Translations under genes and position numbers: made by a program
Assembly: GCA_964649825.1 (NCBI GenBank)
Contig: CAZYQW010000077.1
Location: 62,001 to 126,000 of the forward strand
Direction: 5' to 3'
Length of the DNA stretch: 64,000 nucleotides
Source of the DNA: CAZYQW01 sp964649825
GTDB taxonomy: Bacteria; Planctomycetota; B15-G4; JADJEK01
Notes under the pieces: generated by a model
The model's input: only the letters and a program-made list of their open reading frames with translations
Databases searched by the model: none
Told to the model about the DNA's origin: nothing
Shown here: piece after piece, positions 1 to 9,000 of the stretch
Position numbering within the stretch: the stretch's first letter is position 1
How the letters are laid out: every line of letters starts with the position of its first letter

Positions 1-184
1 GAACGGCAAGGAGGCGGGCGCGTTGACGACCGTGGCCGGGCCTCCGATCATCGACGGCTGGTACGCGCTCGGCTACGTGAAGAAGCGGGCGATGCAGTCC
101 GGAGCGCCGCTCCAGGTGGGAGCGGCCGACGCGGCGGTGACGGCGGAAGTGGCGAACGTCGTGCGGCTCGGCGAGACGACCTGA
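1..184 (+). CDS. C-terminal end of a YgfZ/GcvT-like folate-binding protein (partial)
   Basis: Only the last 60 codons are in the window, read in the frame that starts at base 2 and stops at TGA 182-184. The fragment contains an ALGYV segment preceded by GALTTVAGPP and followed by GAPLQVG. This resembles the C-terminal beta-barrel of the aminomethyltransferase (GcvT)/YgfZ superfamily, where a G-x-[VIL]-T-S strand is followed by [IL]ALGYV and a turn with G-x-x-L-x-V. Known members bind tetrahydrofolate and act in glycine cleavage or in iron-sulfur cluster and tRNA modification chemistry. The closing residues fit YgfZ-like proteins slightly better than true GcvT, but too little is visible to choose. 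The start and all catalytic parts lie outside the window. Confidence 0.5.
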   Translation, partial: NGKEAGALTTVAGPPIIDGWYALGYVKKRAMQSGAPLQVGAADAAVTAEVANVVRLGETT

Positions 185-197
185 CGGTCGCGCCGCG

Positions 198-527
198 TCA
201 GTCGGACGCCACCGTCACGCGGCGCGCGAGCCGCCGGATCTTCATGTCCACGTCACGGATCTCGAACGGCTTCGCGATGTAGTCGTCCATCCCCGACGCC
301 AGGCAGCGCTCTCGATCCCCGACCTTCAACAGCTCCCCCGCCCGCCCGCCGACGGCGCGAGCCCATCCGTTCACGAGCCCCGCGAGCTCCTCGAAGCCGT
401 ACGCGCCGACGGCGGTATACGCGGCGCCGGAGAGAAGCCCCGCGTCCCCGATGATGCCGTCGACGACCGCGGCTCCGTGTCGGGCCTCGATCATCTCGAC
501 CAGCTCGGTGAAGATGATCCCTTTCAT
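198..527 (-). pseudogene. Chimeric remnant: heme-NO-binding (HNOB) N-terminus joined to receiver-domain C-terminus
   Basis: The open frame codes for 109 residues. Residues 1-68 (beginning MKGIIFTELVEMIEARHG, with GAAYTAVGAYGFEEL and GELLK further on) look like the first helices of a bacterial HNOB/SONO domain. Residues 69-95 (GDRERCLASGMDDYIAKPF) are the end of a response-regulator receiver domain, including the conserved Lys of the KPF motif. The HNOB part stops before the usual heme-ligating histidine (around residue 100 in the family), and the receiver part lacks its phospho-acceptor Asp. The simplest reading is a large in-frame deletion inside an HNOB-histidine kinase-receiver hybrid gene, joined near base 320 at a glycine shared by both ends. 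An assembly artefact is possible. The product could be made, but neither domain should work in its known way. Confidence 0.7.
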
Positions 528-667
528 CGAGAGGGCTTCCCGTCTCCGTTCGCAACACAGCGACTTCCACCCTCGCTATCGACCGCTCGAGGCTCGATGC
601 TTGCGCGGATACTTGCGCCGGCCTGCAGGTCGTGTTTCGAGGTTGAACTGCCGGCGGTCGGACCGCG

Positions 668-2404
668 TCATCCCCCCATCTCCACGAACAGCCCGTAACT
701 GAACGCGACGCCGGCGGCCGCGCCGGGATCGGCGAGAAGGAGCTGCATGTACACCCTCGCCCCGCAGAGGGTGGCGTCGCAGGGGATGGAGACGGGAATG
801 GAGGCTCCGGCCGGCGGAAGGACGACGGAGACGGGGATGAGAGGCGGTGCGACGAGGAGGGATGCCCCGAAACCGGTCGGCAGGTTGGCCTCCTGCGCCC
901 CGATGTAGAGGGTTCCCGCCGTCAACTGGCCGAAGGAATTGCCCAGGTCGAGGCTCGTCGACGAGCACAGGGTCGGGTCGTCGTCGAGCGTCAACGCCGG
1001 CACGCCGCTGGTCCCGGCGAGCGGGATGCCGTAGTTGTACGTGTTCGCGTTGCAGTCCTTGGTCAGCACGATCGACGCGTAGCCGGACACGATCTGGTGA
1101 CCGTCGCCGTCGGGCGCTCCGGCGATGAAGTCGTCGAGTCCGTCGCCGTTCAAGTCGGCGACTCGAGCGACGGATGCCCCGAAGTTGACGCCCGGCTCGA
1201 ACGTCGCCGCGTGGTCGAGGATCGTCCCGTCGACGCCGGCGTACACGCGGACGATCCCCGCCTCGAAGACGCCGAAGGGGCTGCCGATGTTGCTGAACGG
1301 AGCCCCTCCCAGGACCTCGTCGCGGCCGTCGCCGTCGAGGTCGCCGATCCCGGCGACCGCGCCCCCGAGCCGTTCGGCCGCGAGGTTCCCGTCGCGCGCC
1401 CAGAGGAGCGCTCCGCTCGTCCCCGAGTAGACGCTCAACTGGCCCGCGTTCGTGGCGCTCGAGTCCGCGGACGGCGCGCCCCCCGCGACGTCCGTGGTGC
1501 CGTCGCCGTTCGCGTCGAACCCTCCCGCCACGGCGCGGCCGAGCTGATACCCATGGTTCAACAGTCCGCCCGAGTGGCTCTGCAGCATCACGCCGGGGAT
1601 GATCGAGTAGACGGTGACGCGACCACAGTCGACGGTCGGCAGCGCGGAGCTCAGGTTCGCGAGCGGCTCTCCGATCACCAGGTCGTCCCGCCCGTCGTGG
1701 TTGACGTCGCCCGCGTTCGCGACCGACTCGCCGAACCAGCCGTTGACCTCGGAGCCGCTGAAGCGGCGGATCTCGGCGCCGTCCGCTCCGGAGAAGACGA
1801 TCACCTCGCCCGCGTTCTGCAAGGTGCCGATCGAGGTCACGACGTCGGCGAACGGCGCCCCCGCCGCGAAGTCGGGCACGCCGTCGCCGTTCACGTCGCC
1901 GAGCGCCGCGAGCGACGCGCCGAGGCGGGCGTCGTTGCCGCCCACGTACGGCGAGTAGACGTCGTAGAGCATCGCGCCGGTCTTGCCCGAGTAGACGATG
2001 ACCCCGCCCACCCAGAACACGTAGTGCCGGTCCGGCACGCCGACCGCCAGGTCGCCGTGGCCGTCGCCGTCGACGTCGCCGATCCCGGCCACGGCCCAGC
2101 CGAAGTGGCCCTGGTCGAATTGGCCGAGGATCGTGCGCAGCTTCGTCCCGTCGCGACCCGAATAGACCACCGCCTTTCCTTCCTCGTCGAACGACGCGCC
2201 GGCGCTCGAGTGGAAGCGCGGGCTCCCCACGATCACGTCGGGGACGCCGTCGGCGTTTACGTCCCCCGCCGCGGCGACGGCCTGGCCGAAGTCGTCGCCG
2301 TTCACGTCGCCGGGAACGCGAAGGAACTCCGTTGTCGCCGCGGCGTAGGGCATTCCGGTCGAGAGCAGCGTGAGGGTCGCGAGAACGGAGCAGGTGCGAA
2401 GCAT
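668..2404 (-). CDS. Exported seven-repeat FG-GAP (integrin-like) propeller protein with shared C-terminal module
   Basis: This 578-residue protein starts with a Sec signal peptide (MLRTCSVLATLTLLSTGMPYA). Seven FG-GAP repeats follow. Each has an [FL]G-x(3)-A/S-V strand and a calcium-loop motif of the type GDVNGDG-x-x-D with a following G-x-P. Seven copies match one seven-bladed integrin-alpha-type beta-propeller. Residues from about 455 to the end form a separate beta-rich module ending in MQLLLADPGAAAGVAF. Equivalent modules occur in at least eight other exported proteins here. FG-GAP propellers are known to bind calcium and often mediate adhesion or ligand binding. The actual ligand is unknown. 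The gene is monocistronic by spacing, and the start is the only ATG that gives a signal peptide. Confidence 0.88.
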   Translation of the reverse strand: MLRTCSVLATLTLLSTGMPYAAATTEFLRVPGDVNGDDFGQAVAAAGDVNADGVPDVIVGSPRFHSSAGASFDEEGKAVVYSGRDGTKLRTILGQFDQGHFGWAVAGIGDVDGDGHGDLAVGVPDRHYVFWVGGVIVYSGKTGAMLYDVYSPYVGGNDARLGASLAALGDVNGDGVPDFAAGAPFADVVTSIGTLQNAGEVIVFSGADGAEIRRFSGSEVNGWFGESVANAGDVNHDGRDDLVIGEPLANLSSALPTVDCGRVTVYSIIPGVMLQSHSGGLLNHGYQLGRAVAGGFDANGDGTTDVAGGAPSADSSATNAGQLSVYSGTSGALLWARDGNLAAERLGGAVAGIGDLDGDGRDEVLGGAPFSNIGSPFGVFEAGIVRVYAGVDGTILDHAATFEPGVNFGASVARVADLNGDGLDDFIAGAPDGDGHQIVSGYASIVLTKDCNANTYNYGIPLAGTSGVPALTLDDDPTLCSSTSLDLGNSFGQLTAGTLYIGAQEANLPTGFGASLLVAPPLIPVSVVLPPAGASIPVSIPCDATLCGARVYMQLLLADPGAAAGVAFSYGLFVEMGG

Positions 2405-2511
2405 CGATGCCTCCGAGCAAGCCGGGTGAGGTTCTGGACCCTGTATCCGGCTCCGCGCGGATCCGTCTCGGCGCCGTCGTCGAATCGCGGCGATTCGCGA
2501 CGAGACGCGCG

Positions 2512-3930
2512 TCAGCCGAGCGACCGCAGCAGCCGTGCGGCCGCCGCCTGATCACGCGCGTCGGCGACCTGGGCCGGGGTCTGCCCCTCCGGCTCGAACC
2601 AGTGGCTGACCGCGTCGGCGTCGGCTCCCGCGTCGATCAAGAAACGGATCAGGTCGAGGTGTCCAGACGACGCGGCCCAGTGAAGCGCCGTCGCGCCCAG
2701 CGCCTGCTGGTCGACGTCCGCGCCGTACGCCAGGAGCAGCTCGGCCGCCTCGATCGAGCCGCCGGCGATCGAGCAGTACCACGTCATGGCGAAGTCGTGC
2801 GGCCCGCGCTCGTTCACGCTCGACGGGTTGCGCTCGAGGAGCGTCTTCGCCCGCGTCAGGTCTCCGATCGACAGCGACGTCGCGAGCGACTGCGGCACGC
2901 CGTGGTCGAGGTGGTAGCGCGCGATCTCGCGCGCGCCGGTGTGCGAGCTGGCCTCGATCGCCAGCTCGTCCTGGGACGAGCGCGCGAACGACCGCCGCGG
3001 GTCGGCGTCGACGACGGCTCGGACCGCGGCCAGGTTCGCGTGCGACGGATTGGTGACCGCGTGATGATCGGCCAGCGAAAGGTCGGAGAGATCCGGCCAG
3101 ACGACCGGCGCGCCGTTCGCGTCGAACGCGTAGCGCTGCGTCGAGTCGTCCCTCACGACGGTTTCGTGCGAACGGAGCACCGCGACGCTCGATCCGACCT
3201 CGAGCTGCTCGGCGACGTCGAGCGCGGTACGGCCGAGGTCATCGCGAGCGTCGACGTCCGCTCCCTTGCGGATGAGGAACCGCAAGAGGCGCGGATCGCC
3301 GCGACGAGCCGCGACGTGGAGCAGCCGTTCACCGCCGCGCTGCCGCGCGTTCACGTCTCCGCCGTTCGCGAGCAGATCCGTCGCGAGGATCCACGCCCGC
3401 ACGGGATCGACGCACTCGAGTGCGCCGTGCGCCGGCGTGACGCCGTCGCGGCCGCGCGGGTTCCCGTCGGTCTCGGCGCCGAGCGTTTGCAACCGCCAGA
3501 TCCCTCGTGCCCCGGAGCGCGCCGCGCCGTACAGGACGTTCCCTCCGACCGGATGATCCTCGTTCAACCGTTCGGGGTGCGCGCGCGCGAGCTCCGTCGC
3601 GCGGTCCCAGTCGGGCACGACGCACGCGTCCATCAAGTCGAGCCGCGGACCGTGCGCCAGCAACGCGTCGACGACCCGCCGGTGACCGCGGATGCACGCG
3701 AGCACCACGACCGAGCGGCCGCGGTCGTCCGCGGCGTCCTTCAGCTCCGGACGCTCGACGAGCATCGCGCGCACCGCGACGTCGTCACCGCGCTCGACCG
3801 CGGCGAGGAACGCGTCCGACTCGGCGAGCTTCGGGCGCGAGTCGACGCCCGCGAACGAGCTCGCCACCAACGCGCCGGCTGCGCCGGCGGAACAGGACAG
3901 AAGAAAGCCTCGGCGTGACGTGGGATTCAT
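2512..3930 (-). CDS. Tat-exported ankyrin-repeat protein
   Basis: This is a 472-residue protein. The ATG at 3930 is preceded by a strong AGGAGG ribosome-binding site and opens with a twin-arginine signal (residues 5-11, SRRGFLL, then a hydrophobic Ala/Gly stretch). That points to Tat export into the periplasm. The open frame extends about 1.1 kb further upstream but there it runs antisense to the sigma/kinase genes, so the longer start is rejected. The mature part carries ankyrin repeats, clearest near residues 230-265 (ERLLHVAARRGDPRLLRFLI, then KGADVDARDDLGRTAL) and at the end (GATALHWAASSGHLDLIRFL, then DAGADADA). Ankyrin stacks bind other proteins. The partner is unknown, and no catalytic domain is visible. 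It lies divergent from the sigma/kinase pair, sharing an 81-bp intergenic space. Confidence 0.88.
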   Translation of the reverse strand: MNPTSRRGFLLSCSAGAAGALVASSFAGVDSRPKLAESDAFLAAVERGDDVAVRAMLVERPELKDAADDRGRSVVVLACIRGHRRVVDALLAHGPRLDLMDACVVPDWDRATELARAHPERLNEDHPVGGNVLYGAARSGARGIWRLQTLGAETDGNPRGRDGVTPAHGALECVDPVRAWILATDLLANGGDVNARQRGGERLLHVAARRGDPRLLRFLIRKGADVDARDDLGRTALDVAEQLEVGSSVAVLRSHETVVRDDSTQRYAFDANGAPVVWPDLSDLSLADHHAVTNPSHANLAAVRAVVDADPRRSFARSSQDELAIEASSHTGAREIARYHLDHGVPQSLATSLSIGDLTRAKTLLERNPSSVNERGPHDFAMTWYCSIAGGSIEAAELLLAYGADVDQQALGATALHWAASSGHLDLIRFLIDAGADADAVSHWFEPEGQTPAQVADARDQAAAARLLRSLG

Positions 3931-4011
3931 GATCGCCTCCTGCCTGTAGAGCGAACGAGGTGCGTCACGCGGATCACGCGGCGGCGTTTTTCTCGTGCTA
4001 CATTTCGACCC

Positions 4012-4590
4012 ATGACGACGGTGCGATCCCGCGAGGACGAGGTCCTCGAGCTCCTCCGAGCGCAGCATGCCGGCGACGCGAAGGCGCGCGAGGCGCTGTT
4101 CGCGTTGCTGTACGACGAGCTGCGCCGCCTCGCCGCACGCCACATGCGAAACGAGCCGGACGACCACACGCTCGCGCCGACGTCGCTCGTGCACGAGGTC
4201 TACCTCCGGCTCCAGCGCGTGCCGTTCGACTGCGACGATCGTGATCAGTTCCTGCGACTGGTCTCGACCGTGATGCGGCGCACGCTCGTGGACGGCGCGC
4301 GGCGGCGGCGAGCGCGCCGGCGAGCCATCGACCGTCGGCTCGGCTCGCCGGGCGGCGAGGGCGAGCGGCGCGACGATTGGATCCTGGCGCTCGAGGAGTC
4401 TCTCGCCGAACTCGAGCGCGTCGACGCCGACCTCTCGCGAGTCGTCGAGCTGCGCTTCTTCGCCGGCCTCGACGTGGCGGAGGCGGCGCGCGCGCTCGGG
4501 GTCTCGGCGCCGACCGTCAAACGCCGCTTCCGCGCCGCGAAGGCTTGGCTCGAGACGACGATCGCGCGGAGGCTCGCCGATGAACGCTGA
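4012..4590 (+). CDS. ECF-family RNA polymerase sigma factor (planctomycete/acidobacterial type)
   Basis: The 192-residue protein has a sigma-2-like region (about residues 25-95, with LYDELRRLAARHMRNE, TLAPTSLVHEVYLRL and a later FL-x-L-x-ST-x-MRR segment) and a sigma-4 helix-turn-helix (about 135-185, VVELRFFAGLDVAEAARALG then SAPTVKRRFRAAKAWL). The phrase PTSLVHE is typical of the ECF group that large high-GC genomes pair with serine/threonine kinases. It should direct RNA polymerase to its own promoters. No membrane anti-sigma factor is next to it. Its last 11 bases overlap the start of the kinase gene, so the two are probably translationally coupled and the kinase is the likely regulator. 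Confidence 0.93.
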   Translation: MTTVRSREDEVLELLRAQHAGDAKAREALFALLYDELRRLAARHMRNEPDDHTLAPTSLVHEVYLRLQRVPFDCDDRDQFLRLVSTVMRRTLVDGARRRRARRRAIDRRLGSPGGEGERRDDWILALEESLAELERVDADLSRVVELRFFAGLDVAEAARALGVSAPTVKRRFRAAKAWLETTIARRLADER

Positions 4591-6262
4591 GCAACACCGC
4601 CGCGCCCTGGAGTGGTTCGACCGCGCCGTCCTGCACCCCGTCGATCGGCGCGCCGCGATCCTCGCCGAACTTGGAAACGACGAAGCGGTCCGCGCCGAGG
4701 TCCTCGCGATGCTCGCCGCGGACGAAGCCGCCGATACCTCACGCCTCGACGCCGGCGCGGCCGCGCTGCAGGCGGATGCCGCTCGCGACGAGGACGAGCT
4801 GGTCGGCTCGGCGTTCGACGGCTTCGAGGTGGAGGCGTGCATCGGCCGCGGCGGCACCGCGACGGTCTTCCGCGCGCGCGCCGCGGACGGGACGCGCGTT
4901 GCGATCAAAGTGCTCCGTTCCGGCCATGACTCGCACGAGTTGATCGGGCGTTTCCGCTCCGAACGCGAGCTTCTCTCCGGGCTCGCCCACGCGGGCGTGA
5001 TCGCGCTCCTCCATGCTGGACGGCTGCCGTCCGGGGCTCCGTATCTCGTCACCGAGCTCGTCGACGGCCCGCCGATCGATCGGTACGTCCAGGCGCACCG
5101 ACTGCCGCTCTTCGCCCGCCTCGAGCTGGTGCAGCGCGTCTGCGAAGCCGTTCATCACGCCCACGTCCACCTCGTCGTGCACCGCGACCTCAAACCGACG
5201 AACATCCTCGTCGCCGCCGATGGTGCGCCGAAGGTGGTCGACTTCGGGATCGCCAAGCTCCTCGACGCGGCCGCCGGAGGCGAATCGTGGACCCGTCCCG
5301 GCGAGCGCGCCCCGATGACCCCGGCCTACGCGAGCCCCGAGCAACGGAGCGGTGGCGAGGTGACGACCGCGAGCGACGTCTACGCGCTCGGCGTCATCCT
5401 GCACGAGTTGGTGACCGGAGTCCGACCGGTCGCCGATCCGTTCGACCCGAGTTCGTTTCGGACCGCGAGCGAGGCGCTCCGCGCGCGCGACGACGGCTCG
5501 GTCCACCCGATCCCTTACTCCGCCAGCGCCCTGGCCGGCGACGTCGACGCGATCGTCGCGCGCTGCCTCGCCCGCCGACCGGACGAACGCTACCCCTCGG
5601 CCCGCCACCTCTCGGAAGACCTCCGCCGCCACCGGAGCCACGAGCCGATCACGGCCCGCCGCGCGCCGTGGACCACGCGCACGCGCAAGTTCGTACGCCG
5701 CCGGCCGCTCCTCTCCGTGACGTCCGGTGCCGTCGTGACCGGTCTCGCCGTCGGCTGGATCGCCTCGCACCAGTCGCTCGAGCGCATCCGCGCGAGCGAG
5801 TCGATCGCGTGGCGCGCCCACGCCAACGCCGTGCTCGTCTCGCGCCATCTCGGCGACATCCTCGATCGCGTCGCGGCCGGCGACCTCAGCGACCCGGACG
5901 CCGTCGTCTCCACCCTGGCGGCCACCGAACGAACGATCGAGACCGACCTCGCCGACACCCCCGAAGCCGAGGGCCGTCTCCGCGCCGCCCTCGCGAGCGC
6001 CTACGCCAACCTCGACCTCGTTCGCGATGCCGAACGCAACGCGCGCCGCGCCCTCGAGCTCGCCCGCGTCACGCACGGCTTCGGTCAGCCCGACCTCCGC
6101 CTCTACCTGTCCCGCCTCGCCCACCTCATCGCCGATACCCGACCCACCGACGCTGCCACCCTTCTCCGCGAGCTCCTCGATCGCTGCGAAACCGACCCCG
6201 CCCCTCTCGCGGAGCTCGAGGACGCCCGCCGCCGGCTCGCCGCGCTCACCCGCGCCCCGTGA
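4580..6262 (+). CDS. Membrane-anchored serine/threonine protein kinase paired with the ECF sigma factor
   Basis: The protein has 560 residues. An N-terminal stretch of about 80 residues is followed by a Hanks-type kinase domain: glycine loop at 88-96 (IGRGGTATV), catalytic Lys 110 in VAIK, catalytic loop HRDLKPTN at 201-208, DFG at 221-223 and PAYASPEQ in the activation segment. All key catalytic residues are present, so it should be active. One transmembrane helix (about 377-397) puts the kinase in the cytoplasm and a C-terminal tail of about 160 residues outside. The tail looks alpha-helical and weakly TPR-like. The start ATG lies inside the end of the sigma gene. By analogy with similar pairs it may phosphorylate and control that sigma factor, which is inference. 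Confidence 0.93.
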   Translation: MNAEQHRRALEWFDRAVLHPVDRRAAILAELGNDEAVRAEVLAMLAADEAADTSRLDAGAAALQADAARDEDELVGSAFDGFEVEACIGRGGTATVFRARAADGTRVAIKVLRSGHDSHELIGRFRSERELLSGLAHAGVIALLHAGRLPSGAPYLVTELVDGPPIDRYVQAHRLPLFARLELVQRVCEAVHHAHVHLVVHRDLKPTNILVAADGAPKVVDFGIAKLLDAAAGGESWTRPGERAPMTPAYASPEQRSGGEVTTASDVYALGVILHELVTGVRPVADPFDPSSFRTASEALRARDDGSVHPIPYSASALAGDVDAIVARCLARRPDERYPSARHLSEDLRRHRSHEPITARRAPWTTRTRKFVRRRPLLSVTSGAVVTGLAVGWIASHQSLERIRASESIAWRAHANAVLVSRHLGDILDRVAAGDLSDPDAVVSTLAATERTIETDLADTPEAEGRLRAALASAYANLDLVRDAERNARRALELARVTHGFGQPDLRLYLSRLAHLIADTRPTDAATLLRELLDRCETDPAPLAELEDARRRLAALTRAP

Positions 6263-6366
6263 GCGAGCCGTCCAGGCCGCCTCCCTCTCTGCGGAGAGTG
6301 CTCGGGCACGGGACGGGGCGGGAGCGAGGACGAAGAGTTCCGGCCGTCGGCGAGCTCCTTCCAGCG

Positions 6367-6810
6367 CTAGCCGGACCACTCGGTCCGCGGCGCGGAGCAG
6401 TCGTCGCAGCGCGTCCGTACCGTTTCCGCGAGCCTCGTGAGCACCTCCGGCGTCCATCGTCCGTCGGCGCGCGCCCGGAGCGGCTCGGCCCAGACGGGGC
6501 GCGGGAAGTGGGGGTCGTCCGCGAACCTCGGGATCACGTGCCAGTGAAGGTGCGGGGTGAGGTTGCCGAGACTCGCGAGGTTCACTTTGAGGGGCTGGAG
6601 CACGTCGCGGATCGCCTGCTCCACCGCGAACACGACGTCCATCACCCGACGACGCTCCGTGGGCTCGAGGTCGGTGGCTTCCCGGACGTGGCGGTCGAGG
6701 ATGACGCGGCACGTTCCGGGGTGGTCCTCGTCAATGACGTGGACGACGCGGGTCAACGCGTCGGACCACCACACCACGCCGCCGGGGCCGTCGCACAGTT
6801 CGCAGGTCAT
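6367..6810 (-). CDS. HIT-family nucleotide hydrolase/transferase
   Basis: The protein is 147 residues, normal for the family. The HIT signature is complete: His 87, His 89 and His 91 lie in PHLHWHVIPRF, which gives the H-x-H-x-H-x-x active site. An N-terminal CELC pair is typical of bacterial HIT proteins that bind zinc. Family members hydrolyse or transfer nucleoside phosphate groups (Ap4A, AMP-linked compounds). The exact substrate cannot be read from sequence. It converges on the kinase gene and diverges from the beta-helix gene at 7014. Confidence 0.94.
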   Translation of the reverse strand: MTCELCDGPGGVVWWSDALTRVVHVIDEDHPGTCRVILDRHVREATDLEPTERRRVMDVVFAVEQAIRDVLQPLKVNLASLGNLTPHLHWHVIPRFADDPHFPRPVWAEPLRARADGRWTPEVLTRLAETVRTRCDDCSAPRTEWSG

Positions 6811-7013
6811 CGGGGTCTCCGTGGCCCCAGGATACCGTCGTTCTCCGCGGCCGAATCGGCGCCGACCTTCGCCGGCGCCGGCCGCGGCGGTCCGGCCCTG
6901 AATGAGATCGCGCCCGGAATTCCCTGAGACGATCCGGACACGGATCTCGCGATTGAGGGGCGAACCAGGGACGTCCGCTCCGCGTGCGGAGCGCCAGAGA
7001 ACGGGACCAAGTC
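6811..7013. other. Divergent intergenic region, no gene seen
   Basis: About 200 bases separate the HIT gene from the beta-helix gene, which are transcribed away from each other. Both promoters should lie here, but no convincing promoter or operator stands out in this GC-rich stretch. Confidence 0.5.
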
Positions 7014-8831
7014 ATGATTGCATCGCTCGCCATCATCAACGCCATGAGCCTGCTCGTGCTCGCGGGGACGCCGTGCGTCGACCCGCCCGGGCTGGTTCGC
7101 GTCGGACCGAACCGGCCGATCACGACCATCGCGGGAGGGATCCAGCAGGCCCTCGCCATCGTCCAGGCGATGCCCGGGACCGTTCCGAAGATCCTGGTCG
7201 ATCCGGGGAGCTACCTGGAGAACCTCACCCTGCCGAGCGGACCGGGCGGTCCGCTGGACGTCATCCTCGAGGGCCGGCCGCTCAGTCCGTGCGACGTGGT
7301 GATCGACGGCAGTGCAGCCCAACTTCCGGTCATCGACGTCACGGCCGGCCAGACCGCGGCGACGGTGATCCGCGGCTTCACGATCACCGGGGGCTCGGGG
7401 GCTGGTGCGACTCCGCCCTTCGGGGTCGGGCGCTGGGGCGGCGGGATCTACGTCGTCGACTCGAACCCGATCATCGAGAACAACATCATCGAGGACAACT
7501 TGGTGCAGGATGCAGGCGGGGGGATCTACTGCGGCCGCTCCTCGGCGCTGATCCGCGACAACATCTTCCGCCAGAACGTGGCTGAAGGCCGGGGCGGCGG
7601 CGTCGCGCTGAGCGAGAGCACCGCCGTCGTGCTGGAGAACCGGTTCATCGTCGAGAACGAGGATTGCGCGGCGTGGTCCGGCAACTACGCGAACCTCGGT
7701 CTGCTCTACGGCGGTGCCATCGCCAGCTACGAGGAGGACGCCTCGATCATCTACCGCAACGAGATCCGCGGCAACCGCGGCCGGTCGGGGGGCGGCATCG
7801 CGGTGCTCGAGTCCTCGACGCCGATCATCGCCGCGAACGAGATCACGAGGAACGGCAACTTCGACTCGGTCGACTACGGCGGGGGGATCTTCGTCGAGGA
7901 CTCGAACCCTTGCATCCTCTCGAACGTCATCGCCTTCAACGGCAAGGTGGGCGACGAAGTCTGCTTCGCGCCGCTGGAGGGCGGCGGAATCTACCTCCAG
8001 AACTCGGCGGCGGAGATCGTCGGCAACACGATCTGGGGCAACGTGACGCTGGGCAGCGCGTTCGACCCCGCGGTCGGCGGCGGGATCGCCATCTACGGTT
8101 TCGCGGCGCCGCTGCTCCGCAACAACCTGATCTGGGACAACGTCGCGGATCCGCAGTTCGGGCCGAACCTCTACGAGAGCATGTTCGTATCCCCCATCCA
8201 CGACCTGAACTGCATCGAGAACGGCTCGAACCCCTTCGACTTCTTCGCCGCCGACCCGGGCCTGATCGATCCCGACGGCGAGGACTTCCACCTGAAATTC
8301 ACCTCGGAGCTGAAGGACGTGGGCAGCACCGCCGCCGGATCGTGCGTGCTGTCCCCGACGGACTTCGAAGGCGACCTCCGCGTCGTGGGCACGGGCATCG
8401 ACATCGGCGCGGACGAGTTCAGCGAGCACCTCTATCACATCGGACCGACCATCACCCCGACGACCGGCGGGGTGCTGCGCGTGACCGGACTCCCCGGGCG
8501 GTCGGTCGGCGTCTTCTACTCTCCGCTAAAGCTCTCCCCCGGCTACGAGTTCCCCGTCGGCATCAACGACGCGAACTGGTTCCTCGGGCTCAACACCGTG
8601 CCCGACTGCGATTTCGACGGCTTCATCGTCGAGACGCCGACCTTCTTCATCTACAACGACGGTTCGGGCGCTCCGGCGATCCGGACCATCGGCGCCGACG
8701 GCTACGTCGACTACCTGCTCCCGCCGATCCCTCCGCTGGCCTGCCCCTTCACCCTCTATTTCCAGGGGCTCGAGCTCATCCCGCCCAACGCCAAGTACGT
8801 GACCAACCTGGCCGTGCTGAAGCTCGAGTAA
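7014..8831 (+). CDS. Exported right-handed parallel beta-helix protein with C-terminal module
   Basis: The protein is 605 residues. The ATG at 7014 gives a hydrophobic leader (ASLAIINAMSLLVLAG). An in-frame ATG 30 bases upstream would put a charged segment in front and is less likely. Residues 60-420 carry repeated Asn-rich turns such as IIENNIIEDN, IRDNIF and LLRNNLIWDN, spaced about 22-30 residues. This is the pattern of pectate-lyase-like beta-helices. The helix region ends with DIGADEF, a phrase also found at the same point of the second beta-helix protein (19548-21167). The last 130 residues form a separate module ending near LYFQGLELIPPNAKYVTNLA. Many such helices bind or cleave polysaccharides, but no catalytic set is obvious, so no enzyme activity is claimed. 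Confidence 0.85.
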   Translation: MIASLAIINAMSLLVLAGTPCVDPPGLVRVGPNRPITTIAGGIQQALAIVQAMPGTVPKILVDPGSYLENLTLPSGPGGPLDVILEGRPLSPCDVVIDGSAAQLPVIDVTAGQTAATVIRGFTITGGSGAGATPPFGVGRWGGGIYVVDSNPIIENNIIEDNLVQDAGGGIYCGRSSALIRDNIFRQNVAEGRGGGVALSESTAVVLENRFIVENEDCAAWSGNYANLGLLYGGAIASYEEDASIIYRNEIRGNRGRSGGGIAVLESSTPIIAANEITRNGNFDSVDYGGGIFVEDSNPCILSNVIAFNGKVGDEVCFAPLEGGGIYLQNSAAEIVGNTIWGNVTLGSAFDPAVGGGIAIYGFAAPLLRNNLIWDNVADPQFGPNLYESMFVSPIHDLNCIENGSNPFDFFAADPGLIDPDGEDFHLKFTSELKDVGSTAAGSCVLSPTDFEGDLRVVGTGIDIGADEFSEHLYHIGPTITPTTGGVLRVTGLPGRSVGVFYSPLKLSPGYEFPVGINDANWFLGLNTVPDCDFDGFIVETPTFFIYNDGSGAPAIRTIGADGYVDYLLPPIPPLACPFTLYFQGLELIPPNAKYVTNLAVLKLE

Positions 8832-8986
8832 GGGCTCGCGCAAGAATAACGTCGCATCCACGCGCAGCAATCGCCGCCGAGGGCAAGGCGCGACGACGAA
8901 GCGTATTGGTGGATACGCTGAGGAGGAGCAACGCAGCCATCGGCGGCGAGGGCAAGCGAGATGCGGCGTTATTCTTGCGCGGGCCC
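8832..8986. repeat. 155-bp imperfect palindrome between two convergent genes
   Basis: The element begins at the first base after the stop codon of the beta-helix gene and ends 14 bases before the stop codon of the opposing kinase gene. Its 27-base ends (8832-8858 and 8960-8986) are inverted repeats that match at 25 positions; in a plus-strand transcript both exceptions become G-U pairs, so the stem is continuous. Inside are a second inverted pair (8872-8880 with 8940-8948), a central hairpin (GCGTAT loop ATACGC, 8901-8918), and two copies of GAGGGCAAG. The whole unit can fold into one long hairpin. It could be a MITE-like mobile repeat, a bidirectional terminator, or both. I see no second copy in this window. 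Confidence 0.75.
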
Positions 8987-9000
8987 TAAGTCCCAGGGGA

